Of a stretch of DNA of 64,000 bases, positions 1 to 8,043 are shown piece after piece; positions within the stretch are counted from its first letter, which is position 1; each line of letters starts with the position of its first letter. Position numbers and translations under genes: made by a program. Origin of the DNA: CAWCKS01 sp963763485 (lineage in GTDB: Bacteria > Pseudomonadota > Alphaproteobacteria > Rhizobiales > Xanthobacteraceae); assembly GCA_963763485.1 (NCBI GenBank), contig CAVXOW010000008.1, forward strand, positions 1,054,001 to 1,118,000, in the 5' to 3' direction. Under the pieces are notes generated by a model. The model did not search any database. It saw only the letters and a program-made list of their open reading frames with translations, and was not told the origin of the DNA.

Positions 1-869
1 GCGGCAGCTTGGCCGCATCGAGGCGAATGACCTTGTCGAAGTGCGCGCCGTCGTCGCTGCGCAGCGTCTCCCAGTAGCGCAACGCCTGGTCCCACGCCTT
101 GCCTTTCGGCGACTTCGGCCGATCCTTCAGGAACGCGAACGCCTTCTCGTCCGCCGCGATGAGACCGGCGCGCGCGCCGCCCTCGATCGACATGTTGCAC
201 ACGGTCATGCGGCCTTCCATCGACAGCGCGCTGAAGGCTTCGCCGTAATATTCCAGCACATGGCCGGTGCCGCCGGCGGTGCCGATCTCGCCGATGATCG
301 ACAGAATGATGTCCTTGGCGGTGACGCCGTCGGGCAGCTTGCCGTCGACGATGGCGCGCATGTTCTTCGCCTTGTTCTGGATCAGCGTCTGCGTCGCCAG
401 AACATGCTCGACCTCGGACGTGCCGATGCCGTGCGCCAGCGCGCCGAACGCGCCATGCGTCGAGGTGTGGCTGTCGCCGCACACGATCGTGGTGCCGGGC
501 AGGGTAAAGCCCTGCTCGGGGCCGATGATGTGGACGATGCCCTGCCGCTTGTCGAACTCGTCGTAATATTCGATGCCAAAATCTTTCGCGTTCTGCGCCA
601 TCACGCGGATTTGCTCGGCGGATTCCGGGTCCGGATTCGGCTTGGTGCGGTCGGTGGTCGGAATGTTGTGGTCGACCACGGCGAGCGTCTTTTCCGGGCG
701 CGCGCACCTTGCGGCCCGAAGCGCGCAGGCCCTCGAACGCCTGCGGGCTCGTCACCTCGTGAACGAGATGGCGGTCGATATAAAGCAGGCAGGTGCCGTC
801 GGGCTGCTCGTCGACCAGATGGTCGTCCCAGATCTTGTCGTACAGCGTGCGCGGTTTACCTGATGCCAT
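1..869 (-). CDS. leuC: 3-isopropylmalate dehydratase large subunit, LeuC (partial, apparent frameshift)
   Basis: Isomerises 2- to 3-isopropylmalate in leucine biosynthesis, as a heterodimer with LeuD. Translation from the ATG at 869 begins MASGKPRTLYDKIWDDH, and the frame later contains VVDHNIPTTDR and GDSHTSTHGAFGALAHGIG, typical of the aconitase superfamily. The C-terminal half, including the 4Fe-4S cysteines expected near residues 350-410, lies beyond the left edge. Reading changes frame at the GGG run at 696-698: removing one G restores RKVRAPEKTLAVVDHN. This is one of seven similar +1 shifts in the window and is probably a sequence error. Family identity is clear. Confidence 0.93.
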   Translation of the reverse strand, partial: MASGKPRTLYDKIWDDHLVDEQPDGTCLLYIDRHLVHEVTSPQAFEGLRASGRKVRAPGKDARRGRPQHSDHRPHQAESGPGIRRANPRDGAERERFWHRILRRVRQAAGHRPHHRPRAGLYPARHHDRVRRQPHLDAWRVRRAGARHRHVRGRACSGDADADPEQGEEHARHRRRQAARRRHRQGHHSVDHRRDRHRRRHRPCAGILRRSLQRAVDGRPHDRVQHVDRGRRARRSHRGGREGVRVPEGSAEVAERQGVGPGVALLGDAAQRRRRALRQGHSPRCGQAA

Positions 870-1054
870 TGTCCCGATCCCAAAGCCTGATGGATGATTT
901 CAGCCGCCGGCCACCCCGTCGCGGCCCTGCGAGCCGAAAGATCGAGCGGGTTTTACTCGGATGAAGGTTTTTGTGAAAGTATTTTGGCGCTAGTCTGACC
1001 TGCGTTAAGCCTTTGCCCAAGGGGGAGAAAAGCGCAGCAGCAAAAGGAGCGGAG

Positions 1055-1525
1055 ATGGCCAGCGAACGGCCGCCGGTTGCACCCTACCTGACAGTGACGC
1101 CCTGCCTTGGCGCCATCGCCTTCTACGGCGCTGCCTTCGGCGCGGTGCAGAAGGCGCTGATGCCCGCGCTCGACGGGCTTCGGATCATGCACTGCGAGCT
1201 CGCGATCAATGGCGGCTCGGTGTTCGTCTCGGACGCGTTCCCCGAATTTGGCAAGGCGCGCAGCCCAATGCCCGGCGAGCCAGTGACGGCTTCCGTCAGC
1301 CTCGAGTTCGACACCTATGAGAAGGTCGACGAGGTCTACAAGCGCGCCACCGCGCTCGGCGCATCCGGCGAGATGGGGCCGACCAACTCGTTCTGGGGCA
1401 CGCGCTTTGCGATCGTCCGCGATCCGTTCGGCCACCGCTGGCTGTTGAACGGCCCGCTGACGGCGAGCAATTCATCCGCCGAGAAGACGAAGGCGGGCGC
1501 GGAGAAAAAGCCGGAGAAGAAGTGA
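1055..1525 (+). CDS. VOC (glyoxalase/bleomycin-resistance, PhnB-like) family protein
   Basis: A protein of 156 residues. APYLTVTPCLGAIAFYGAAFGA at the N-terminus and FWGTRFAIVRDPFGHRWLL near residues 116-134 are the paired beta-alpha-beta-beta-beta signatures of PhnB-like VOC proteins. The C-terminus is a Lys/Glu/Ala-rich tail (EKTKAGAEKKPEKK). I chose the ATG at 1055 because AAGGAG lies six bases upstream; an in-frame TTG at 1013 would add 14 unlikely residues. It stands alone between leuC and the ribosomal cluster. VOC proteins include isomerases, dioxygenases and drug-binding proteins, so the substrate cannot be named. Confidence 0.85.
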   Translation: MASERPPVAPYLTVTPCLGAIAFYGAAFGAVQKALMPALDGLRIMHCELAINGGSVFVSDAFPEFGKARSPMPGEPVTASVSLEFDTYEKVDEVYKRATALGASGEMGPTNSFWGTRFAIVRDPFGHRWLLNGPLTASNSSAEKTKAGAEKKPEKK

Positions 1526-1542
1526 TGGAAGTGCGGAGCCTG

Positions 1543-1689
1543 CTCTCCCTCGCCCCGCTTTAGCGGGGAGAGGGTCGGGGTGAGGGGCTGCTATCCGCAT
1601 ATGCTGTGCCAATTGTCTTGCTCATTGCCTCGCCCCTCACCCGGATCGCTAAAGCGATCCGACCTCTCCCCGCATTGCGGGGAGAGGTG
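1543..1689. repeat. Mosaic palindromic repeat, family A copy 1
   Basis: Two outward hairpins (ctctccctcgccccgcttt.. and ..cctctccccgcattgcgg) flank a short core with ctatccgcatatgctg. The same arrangement is seen at 5613-5757 (inverted) and 40502-40646. It fills the gap between the convergent VOC and rplS genes, as expected for rhizobial intergenic mosaic elements. Confidence 0.8.
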
Positions 1690-1710
1690 AACGAAAGGCT
1701 CATGAAAACA

Positions 1711-1739
1711 AAAAAAGCGCCGCAACCGCAGCGCTTTTT
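1711..1739 (-). terminator. Rho-independent terminator after rplS
   Basis: On the minus strand AAGCGC pairs with GCGCTT around a ten-base loop and is followed by a run of T. It lies 26 bases past the rplS stop and would end the ffh-to-rplS cluster. Confidence 0.8.
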
Positions 1740-1764
1740 GCATTCCGCCGATCGTGCGAAAAAA

Positions 1765-2148
1765 TTACTCGTTCGCCGCTGCGGCGCGATTATCCTGCTT
1801 CTCGACGATACGCGCCGACTTGCCGCGGCGACCGCGCAGGTAATACAGCTTGGCGCGCCGCACCTTGCCCTTGCGCACCAGCTTGATGGAATTGATCATC
1901 GGCGAATACAGCGGGAACACGCGCTCGACGCCTTCGCCGTAGGAAATCTTGCGGACGGTGAAGCTCTCGTTGAGCCCGCCACCGGAGCGGCCGATGCACA
2001 CGCCCTCATAGGCCTGCACGCGGGACCGCTCGCCTTCCACCACCTTGACGTTGACGATGACGGTGTCGCCCGGCCCAAAGTCCGGAATGTCCTTGCCGGC
2101 GGAGAGCTTCTTCAGCTGCTCCTGCTCGATCTCCTGGATCACGTTCAT
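1765..2148 (-). CDS. rplS: 50S ribosomal protein L19
   Basis: A protein of 127 residues starting MNVIQEIEQEQLKK, with the L19 core FGPGDTVIVNVKVVEGERSR, the GVCIGRSGGGLNESFTVRK loop and the C-terminal RRAKLYYLRGRRGKSARI. L19 sits at the 30S-50S interface. The length is normal for alphaproteobacteria, which carry a short extra tail. Upstream ORF extension (38 residues) lacks L19 similarity, so the ATG at 2148 is preferred. It is the last gene of the minus-strand rpsP-rimM-trmD-rplS cluster and is followed by a clear terminator. Confidence 0.97.
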   Translation of the reverse strand: MNVIQEIEQEQLKKLSAGKDIPDFGPGDTVIVNVKVVEGERSRVQAYEGVCIGRSGGGLNESFTVRKISYGEGVERVFPLYSPMINSIKLVRKGKVRRAKLYYLRGRRGKSARIVEKQDNRAAAANE

Positions 2149-2274
2149 CGGTCGAATCTCCGTCGGCGCGCCAAGGGTTTGAGGCTGCGCGAAATCTTGA
2201 AAAATCCAGCGAGGTGCGGATTGATTGCGCGCTCCTATACGGGAAACGCTTCCGCTTGTCACCCGTCTGTCGCG

Positions 2275-2986
2275 CTATTTGCGGCCGTCTGGCCCGGCTG
2301 GTTTGTCCAGCAGGTCGGGCCGCCGCTGCCGCGGTGAGCCGCTCCGCTTCCGCCCGCCGCCAGGCCGAAATTTCCTTGTGATTCCCGCTCGTTAGGACGT
2401 CGGGGATGGTCCGGCCCTCGAAGTCCTGCGGGCGGGTGAAATGGGGGTATTCGAGCAGGCCCTCGGCAAAGCTCTCCTCGGTTCCGGAGGCTTCGTGCCC
2501 CATCACGCCCGGCAGCAGCCGGACGCAGGCGTCGATCAATGCCATCGCCGCGATCTCGCCGCCCGACAGCACGTAGTCGCCGACCGAAATTTCCTCCAGG
2601 CCGCGCGCATCGATGACGCGCTGGTCGACGCCCTCGAACCGGCCGCAGACGATCAGGGGTCCCGGGCCGCCTGAGAGCTCAAGCACGCGCGCCTGCGTCA
2701 GCGGCACGCCGCGCGGGCTCATCAGCAGCCGCGGCCTGCCGGCGTCGAGCTGCAGCGCGTCGATCGCGCGCGCCAAAACATCGGCGCGCATCACCATGCC
2801 GGGCCCGCCGCCGGCCGGCGTGTCGTCGACGCTGCGGTGCTTGTCGGTCGCGGCATTGCGGATGTCGGCGACGTCGAGCGCCCATGTGCCCGCCGCCAGC
2901 GCCTTGCCGGCAAGGCTCATGCCGAGCGGCCCCGGAAACATGTCGGGGTAAAGCGTCAGCACGGTTGTGCGCCAGGGTGTGGTCAT
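2275..2986 (-). CDS. trmD: tRNA (guanine-N1)-methyltransferase TrmD (apparent frameshift near the 3' end)
   Basis: Methylates G37 of tRNAs using SAM through a trefoil-knot fold. VLTLYPDMFPGPLG opens the protein; GGGPGMVMR, GRFEGVDQRV and SVGDYVLSGGE are the conserved SAM-knot motifs, followed by GNHKEISAWRRAEAERLT. Downstream of that the uncorrected frame runs on for about 90 residues into rplS. Dropping one base in the GC run around 2329-2336 restores RRPDLLDKP and a TAG stop at 2275, giving 236 residues. The start lies 12 bases after the rimM stop. Confidence 0.93.
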
Positions 2987-2998
2987 GGTCTTCGGAGC

Positions 2999-3517
2999 TT
3001 ACGCCTGATCGCCGTCGATTTCCGCCGGCTTGTCGATCACGACTTTGCCGCCGGCGATATCGACAACGGGAACAACCGCATTGGAAAACGGCAGCATGAT
3101 CGTTGGGCCGCGTGGTGGGGCGATCTCGATGATGTCGCCGGCGCCAAAGTTATGGACCGCGACGATCGCGCCGAGCGGTTCGCCTTGCGTCGTCTCCGCG
3201 GCAAGCCCGATCAGGTCGGCGTGATAGAACTCGCCATCGTCCGGCGCTGGCAATTTGTCTCGCGCGACAAAAAGCTCGACGCCATTCAGCTGTTCGGCGG
3301 CCTCGCGCGTGGAAACGCCGTCGAGTGTTGCCACGAGATGCGTCTTTGCGGCGCGAATGCGCTTGATCGTGAATTTTCGCGCGCCGTCGCTCGTCTCAAG
3401 CGGCCCGTAGGACGCGACGGCCAGCGGATCTTGTGTAAACGTCCACAACCGCACCTCGCCGCGCACACCATGCGCGGCGCCAATCCTGGCAACGCAGATT
3501 TTTTTCGCGCGCGTCAT
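2999..3517 (-). CDS. rimM: Ribosome maturation factor RimM
   Basis: A 30S assembly factor that binds S19. The ATG at 3517 gives 172 residues starting MTRAKKICVARIGAAHGVRG, with the RimM N-terminal motif GAAHGVRGEVRLWTF and a C-terminal PRC-barrel region (DLIGLAAETTQGEPLG, GAGDIIEIAPP, LPFSNAVVPVVDI). The open frame extends about 80 residues upstream, but that part is encoded by a palindromic repeat and is not RimM-like. It stands between rpsP and trmD, the usual order. Confidence 0.95.
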   Translation of the reverse strand: MTRAKKICVARIGAAHGVRGEVRLWTFTQDPLAVASYGPLETSDGARKFTIKRIRAAKTHLVATLDGVSTREAAEQLNGVELFVARDKLPAPDDGEFYHADLIGLAAETTQGEPLGAIVAVHNFGAGDIIEIAPPRGPTIMLPFSNAVVPVVDIAGGKVVIDKPAEIDGDQA

Positions 3518-3539
3518 CGGGGCCTCATCCCCGATCGGG

Positions 3540-3650
3540 TCGGGGCCAGGCTCTTCGAGCCGCGCTTCCAGTAAAGCGCTCCTCAGGATGCGGGGATAGA
3601 CCCTCATGGTGAGGAGCGTGGCGAAGCCGCGCGTCTCGAACCATGACGCC
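3540..3650. repeat. Palindromic repeat, family B copy 1 (diverged)
   Basis: Contains ctcatggtgaggagcg and cgtctcgaaccatga, the two arms of a repeat also seen near 43.65, 56.47 and 58.0 kb. It occupies the rpsP-rimM gap without apparently separating the operon. Confidence 0.55.
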
Positions 3651-3656
3651 CACGGC

Positions 3657-3998
3657 TTACGCCTTGGCGGCGGCTGCGGCAGCTTCAGCGTTCGCCTTGC
3701 GCTCCTTGCGCGGCACCGCCTTCTGCGGATTGCTGCGCGCTTCGCGCTTCTTGACGCCGGCCGCATCGAGGAAGCGCATCACGCGATCCGACGGCTGCGC
3801 GCCCTTCGCCATCCAGGCCTTGACCTTGTCGAGGTCGAGCTTGAGCCGCGCTTCGTTGTCCTTCGGCAGCAGCGGATTGAAGAAGCCGAGCCGCTCGATG
3901 AAGCGGCCGTCGCGCGGATAGCGCGAGTCGGCGACGACGACGTGATAGATCGGGCGCTTCTTGGTGCCTGCGCGCGCGAGACGGATAACGACGGACAT
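3657..3998 (-). CDS. rpsP: 30S ribosomal protein S16
   Basis: A protein of 113 residues starting MSVVIRLARAGTKKRPIYH, followed by VVVADSRYPRDGRFIERLGFFNP, the S16 signature. The C-terminus is an Ala/Lys-rich extension (KANAEAAAAAAKA) common in alphaproteobacteria. S16 helps fold the 30S body. The ATG at 3998 is the only start that matches the family; 28 upstream in-frame residues are excluded. It follows ffh and precedes rimM. Confidence 0.97.
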   Translation of the reverse strand: MSVVIRLARAGTKKRPIYHVVVADSRYPRDGRFIERLGFFNPLLPKDNEARLKLDLDKVKAWMAKGAQPSDRVMRFLDAAGVKKREARSNPQKAVPRKERKANAEAAAAAAKA

Positions 3999-4056
3999 TC
4001 TTGCTCCTGATGTTTGTCTGTAAAGTTCGTGTTCGATTAGGTGATTGCGAAGCGGT

Positions 4057-5596
4057 TCACTTCTTCTTGCCCGGAAAGCCACCGAGCCCCGGCAGCGGCG
4101 GCTTGCCGCCGAGGCCGGGAAGTCCGGGCAAGCCTGGCGGCAGTGCGCCGCCGGGAAATTCCTTCGGCAGGCCCGGCATGCCTTGCGGCAGCCCGCCCGG
4201 CATTTTTTCGGCGAGCTGCTTCAGTTGCTCCGGCGACGGCGCGCCGCCGCCAAAACCCATCATGCTGGCGAGGTTCGCCATCGGCCCGCGCTTGGCGCCG
4301 CCGCCCATCGCCTTCATCATGTCGGCCATGGTCCGGTGCATCTTGAGCAGCTTGTTGATCTCCTCGACCTTGACGCCAGAGCCGGCCGAGATGCGCTTCT
4401 TGCGGCTGTTCTTGAGCAGGTCGGGATGGCGCCGCTCCTCGCGGGTCATCGAATCGATTACCGCGACCTGGCGCTTCAACACCTTGTCGTCGAGATTGGC
4501 GGCCGCGATTTGATTTTTCATTTTGGCGATGCCGGGCAGCATCCCCATCAATCCGCCAAGACCGCCCATCTGCTGCATTTGCAAAAGTTGCTCGCGCATG
4601 TCGGAGAGGTCGAACTGGCCCTTGCGCATCTTCTCGGCGGTGCGCGCGGCCTTTTCGGCATCGATCGTCGCCGCCGCCTTCTCGACCAGCGACACCACGT
4701 CGCCCATGCCGAGAATGCGGCCGGCGATCCGCGCCGGGTGAAAGTCTTCCAGCGCGTCGGTCTTCTCGCCGACGCCGATCAGCTTGATCGGCTTGCCGGT
4801 GACCGCGCGCATCGACAGTGCAGCGCCGCCGCGGCCGTCGCCGTCGACGCGCGTCAGCACGATGCCGGTGAGGCCGACGCGTTCGTCGAACGAGCGCGCG
4901 AGGTTGACGGCGTCCTGGCCGGTCAGCGCGTCTGCGACCAACAGCACTTCGTGCGGATTGGACGCGCGCTTGACCTCGGCAGCCTCCGCCATCATCGCTT
5001 CGTCGAGCGTGGTGCGGCCGGCGGTGTCGAGCAGCACGATGTCGTGGCCGCCGAGCCGCGCTGCCTGCAGCGCGCGCTGCGCGATCTGCGGCGGGGTCTG
5101 GCCTTCCATGATCGGCAGCGTGTCGACGCCGACGTCGCGGCCGAGCACGGCAAGCTGTTCCATCGCCGCAGGCCGGCGGGTGTCGAGCGAGGCCATCAGC
5201 ACCTTGCGCCGGTCGCGCTCGGTCAGCCGGCGCGCCAGCTTCGCCGTAGTCGTGGTTTTGCCGGAGCCCTGCAGGCCGACCATCATGATCGCGACCGGCG
5301 CTGGCGCATTGAGGTCGATGCCCTGGCTGTCGGAGCCAAGCGTCTCGACCAGCTGATCGTGCACGATCTTGACGACCATCTGGCCTGGCGTGACCGACTT
5401 GACGACGGTCGGCGCCGATCGCCTGTTCGCGCACCTTCTCGGTGAACGAGCGCACCACGTCGAGCGCGACGTCGGCCTCGAGCAGCGCGCGACGCACTTC
5501 GCGCATCGCCGCGTCGACGTCGGCCTCGGTCAGCGCGCCGCGCCGCGTCAGCCGATCGAGAATTCCGCCAAGCCTCTCCGACAGACTGTCGAACAT
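4057..5596 (-). CDS. ffh: Signal recognition particle GTPase Ffh (apparent frameshift)
   Basis: The SRP54 homologue that binds signal peptides and, with FtsY (also in this window), delivers ribosomes to the membrane. The N domain MFDSLSERLGGILDRLTRRG, G domain GLQGSGKTTT (about residue 107), DTAGR and TRVDGDGRGG are followed by a Met-rich M domain with PLPGLGGFPGKKK at the end. The frame breaks after EQAIGA: the GG at 5407-5408 seems to hold one surplus base, and removing it joins the two ORFs into about 512 residues. Ffh is essential, so an error in the sequence is likely. Confidence 0.95.
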
Positions 5597-5612
5597 CAGC
5601 CATTCTTTCTCT

Positions 5613-5757
5613 TACCTCTCCCCGCAATGCGGGGGGAGGTCGGATCGCGTCAGCGATCCGGGTGAGGGGCGAGGCACGGCGCTTGATCCGCAATTCAGAA
5701 TTCGCGGATAGCGGCCCCTCACCCCAACCCTCTCCCCGCTGAAGCGGGGCGAGGGAG
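5613..5757. repeat. Mosaic palindromic repeat, family A copy 2 (inverted)
   Basis: Same two hairpins and core as at 1543-1689, in reverse orientation (cctctccccgcaatgcgggg first, tctccccgctgaagcgggg last). It sits just upstream of ffh. The next 170 bases to 5927 hold no gene that I can support. Confidence 0.8.
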
Positions 5758-5927
5758 AAAAACCAAACACCTTCACGCCCGAGGGCGCACAGCGCTGTCG
5801 GGCGTTGACCTCCGGTCTCAAGGACCGGGCGGTGGCTCGAAAAGAAAGCCTTTTCGAAAGCGGGCGGATTTACGATGCAAACAAGCGAGAAGTCAAGGAA
5901 ATCGGGCGTTTTGGTTCCGCGGTTCGG

Positions 5928-6275
5928 TTAAAATTTCTCCTCGCCCTGGTGCCGCACCGGGTCCGGAAAATCGCGATAAAGTCCAAAGCTCACATTCTGG
6001 ACCAACGAATTGACGCCGAAATGCAGGCTTTCGATCGGCTCGCGGCGGCTGCCGACCCGATTGAAGGCAGCATCGAGCTGCGCCATGTCCTTGAATTCCA
6101 TCATCAGGTGGAAGTCGTTTGAGCCCGGTGCCAGCCCCAACTTGCGCCGCGTTAGCCGCCAGCCCTGCATCTGGCCACCGGCCTTGAGGCTGTCCATATA
6201 GGACGCGAGCCGCTGGCAGAATTCGAGGTCGCCGACACCGGGCTTCAAGTCAAACCACGCGTGGTAGATATCCAT
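5928..6275 (-). CDS. Conserved hypothetical protein (DUF6614-like)
   Basis: A protein of 115 residues starting MDIYHAWFDLKPGVGDLEFC, with NDFHLMMEFKDMAQLD in the middle and VSFGLYRDFPDPVRHQGEEKF at the end. The pattern of alternating strands and a helix suggests a ferredoxin-like alpha-beta (dimeric barrel) fold, which is an inference. AAGGACG lies before the chosen ATG; a start 20 residues earlier (MSLRNWLL) is possible but would overlap the divergent hydrolase gene. No function is known to me. Confidence 0.7.
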   Translation of the reverse strand: MDIYHAWFDLKPGVGDLEFCQRLASYMDSLKAGGQMQGWRLTRRKLGLAPGSNDFHLMMEFKDMAQLDAAFNRVGSRREPIESLHFGVNSLVQNVSFGLYRDFPDPVRHQGEEKF

Positions 6276-6328
6276 GACGTCCTTGTCCTCGCTCGAAGCA
6301 AGTTGAAAGCCCAAAAGCCAATTGCGCA

Positions 6329-7321
6329 ATGACAAACATCAGTGAATTTCAGCCAGATGGCTACGCCTCTGATCATCACAACGGCACCCATTTCTTCGAT
6401 CCGGACGGCGCAGCGCCAAAGAGTTTGCGCGATCTCTGGAAGTGGCGGCGTTCGGGTACCCGCCAGCAGTGGCCGAAGTGGGCGCCGTCGCCCTATGCCG
6501 ACACACCGCCGCAGCGGGTGACATCAGGCATTCGCTTCTCGTTCGTCGGCCATGCCAGCTGGCTGATCCAGACCGGTGGGCAGAACATCCTGGTCGATCC
6601 CGTCTGGTCGGAGCGCGCTTCGCCGTTCCGGTTTGCCGGGCCGAAGCGCGTCAATGATCCCGGCATCGCGTTCGACGCGCTGCCGCCGATCGATTGCGTG
6701 CTGGTGTCGCACGGCCACTACGATCATCTCGATGTCGCGACGTTGTCGCGGCTGACAAAAAAGTTTTCACCGCGCGTGGTCACACCGCTCGGCAATGACC
6801 AGACCATGAAAGCGCGCGACCAGAACATCCGCGCCGAAGCGTTCGACTGGCACGACCGCGTCGAGCTCGGCAGTGGTCTTGCGGCAACGCTGGTGCCGAC
6901 CCGGCACTGGACGGCGCGCGGCCTGTTCGACCGCAACAAGTGCTTGTGGGCGAGCTTCGTGCTCGAAACCGGAGTCGGCAGGATCTACATCGTGTGCGAT
7001 TCCGGCTACGGCACGGGAAAACATTTCCGCAGCGTGCGCGACAATCACGGCGCCTTGCGCGCCGCGCTCCTGCCGATCGGCGCCTATGAGCCGCGGTGGT
7101 TCATGAAGGACCAGCACATGAATCCGTCCGATGCGGTCAAGGCGCTGGCCGATTGCGGGGCGGAACTCGCGCTGGCGCATCATCATGGCACGTTTCAGTT
7201 GACCGACGAGGCGATCGATGCGCCCGAGCGCGAACTTTATGCCGCGCTCGACGAGGCCCAGATCTCGCGCGAGAAATTTCGCGTGCTGAAGCCGGGACAG
7301 GTGGTCGAGCTCGGGCGTTAA
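6329..7321 (+). CDS. MBL-fold metallohydrolase (NAPE-PLD/UlaG-like)
   Basis: A protein of 330 residues. SFVGHASWLIQTGGQNILVDPV and VLVSHGHYDHLD (HxHxDH, about residues 131-136) are the zinc-binding motifs of the metallo-beta-lactamase fold; later candidate ligands are in PTRHWTARG, CDSGYGTGKHF and HHHGTFQ. Relatives include N-acyl-phosphatidylethanolamine phospholipase D and related lipid phosphodiesterases, so a phosphodiester or lactone substrate is plausible but unproven. The stop overlaps the convergent gene's stop through TTAA. Confidence 0.85.
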   Translation: MTNISEFQPDGYASDHHNGTHFFDPDGAAPKSLRDLWKWRRSGTRQQWPKWAPSPYADTPPQRVTSGIRFSFVGHASWLIQTGGQNILVDPVWSERASPFRFAGPKRVNDPGIAFDALPPIDCVLVSHGHYDHLDVATLSRLTKKFSPRVVTPLGNDQTMKARDQNIRAEAFDWHDRVELGSGLAATLVPTRHWTARGLFDRNKCLWASFVLETGVGRIYIVCDSGYGTGKHFRSVRDNHGALRAALLPIGAYEPRWFMKDQHMNPSDAVKALADCGAELALAHHHGTFQLTDEAIDAPERELYAALDEAQISREKFRVLKPGQVVELGR

Positions 7322-8043
7322 GGCGTCGCCGGCTTGATCTCATAGGAGACGCTGATCGTGATCGACAGCGTTTCATCGCCCGCTGCGATCGGCGTCGGGG
7401 CCGCAACGGACATGCCCTGCGCGAAGCCACGCGGTGCGATCGGGCCATTTGAGCCTTCCTCGCTGATGCTCAACGGCGCACCGACCGAGACTCCTGCCGC
7501 CTTGGCGTAGATCTCGGCTTTGCGCCGCGCGTCCGCGATCGCCTTCGGCCGCGCCTCGTCGAGCCACTTCGATGCGTTGGAGACCAGGAAATTGACGCCG
7601 CTGATGTCGTTTGCACCGGCGGCCAACAGGGCATCAACCGTCTCGGCCACCCTGGCAACGTCGCGGACGCGCACCGTGACACTATTGCTGGCGTGATAAC
7701 CGACAATGGTCGGCGTGTCCGCACCGGATCGCATGGGTGAAACTTGCGGCTGCAGCGACAGCCGCGATGTCCTGACGTCGGCCTCCGCGATGCCCGCGCC
7801 CTTCAGCGCCGCAAGCACAGCCGCCATCGCCTTGTTGTTGCTGTCGCTTGCCTCTCGCGCCGTCTTGGCTTGTGTGGTGACGCCCCCGTTGACCTCGGCG
7901 AGATCCGGCGCAACCGACACTTTTGCTTCGCCGGTCACCGAAATCATCGGCGGCGGCGTGTCCGCGGCTCGCGCTGCAAATGGCGTGGTCGCGCTCAGCG
8001 CGGCGGCAAGGATGGAAGCCTGGAGCTTGTTGCGCATGCGCAT
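7318..8043 (-). CDS. Exported SIMPL-domain protein (DUF541)
   Basis: A protein of 241 residues with a Sec signal peptide ending ATTPFAARA, then ISVTGEAKVSVAPDLAEVNGGV, the opening strand of the SIMPL (BP26/OMP28) domain, and the closing ITISVSYEI. SIMPL proteins are periplasmic or surface proteins that often form ring-like oligomers. The ATG at 8043 overlaps the TGA of the upstream gene (TGATG), so both are probably cotranscribed and coupled; a GTG at 8046 is an alternative start. Confidence 0.85.
   Translation of the reverse strand: MRMRNKLQASILAAALSATTPFAARAADTPPPMISVTGEAKVSVAPDLAEVNGGVTTQAKTAREASDSNNKAMAAVLAALKGAGIAEADVRTSRLSLQPQVSPMRSGADTPTIVGYHASNSVTVRVRDVARVAETVDALLAAGANDISGVNFLVSNASKWLDEARPKAIADARRKAEIYAKAAGVSVGAPLSISEEGSNGPIAPRGFAQGMSVAAPTPIAAGDETLSITISVSYEIKPATP

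Noticed and set aside
4045..5445. 466-codon plus-strand open frame over ffh
   Set aside because: Shadow of ffh; its boundaries follow the Ffh frame and the product has no family pattern.
5805..6122. 105-codon plus-strand frame
   Set aside because: Mostly antisense to the DUF6614-like gene, which has a better start and a conserved pattern.
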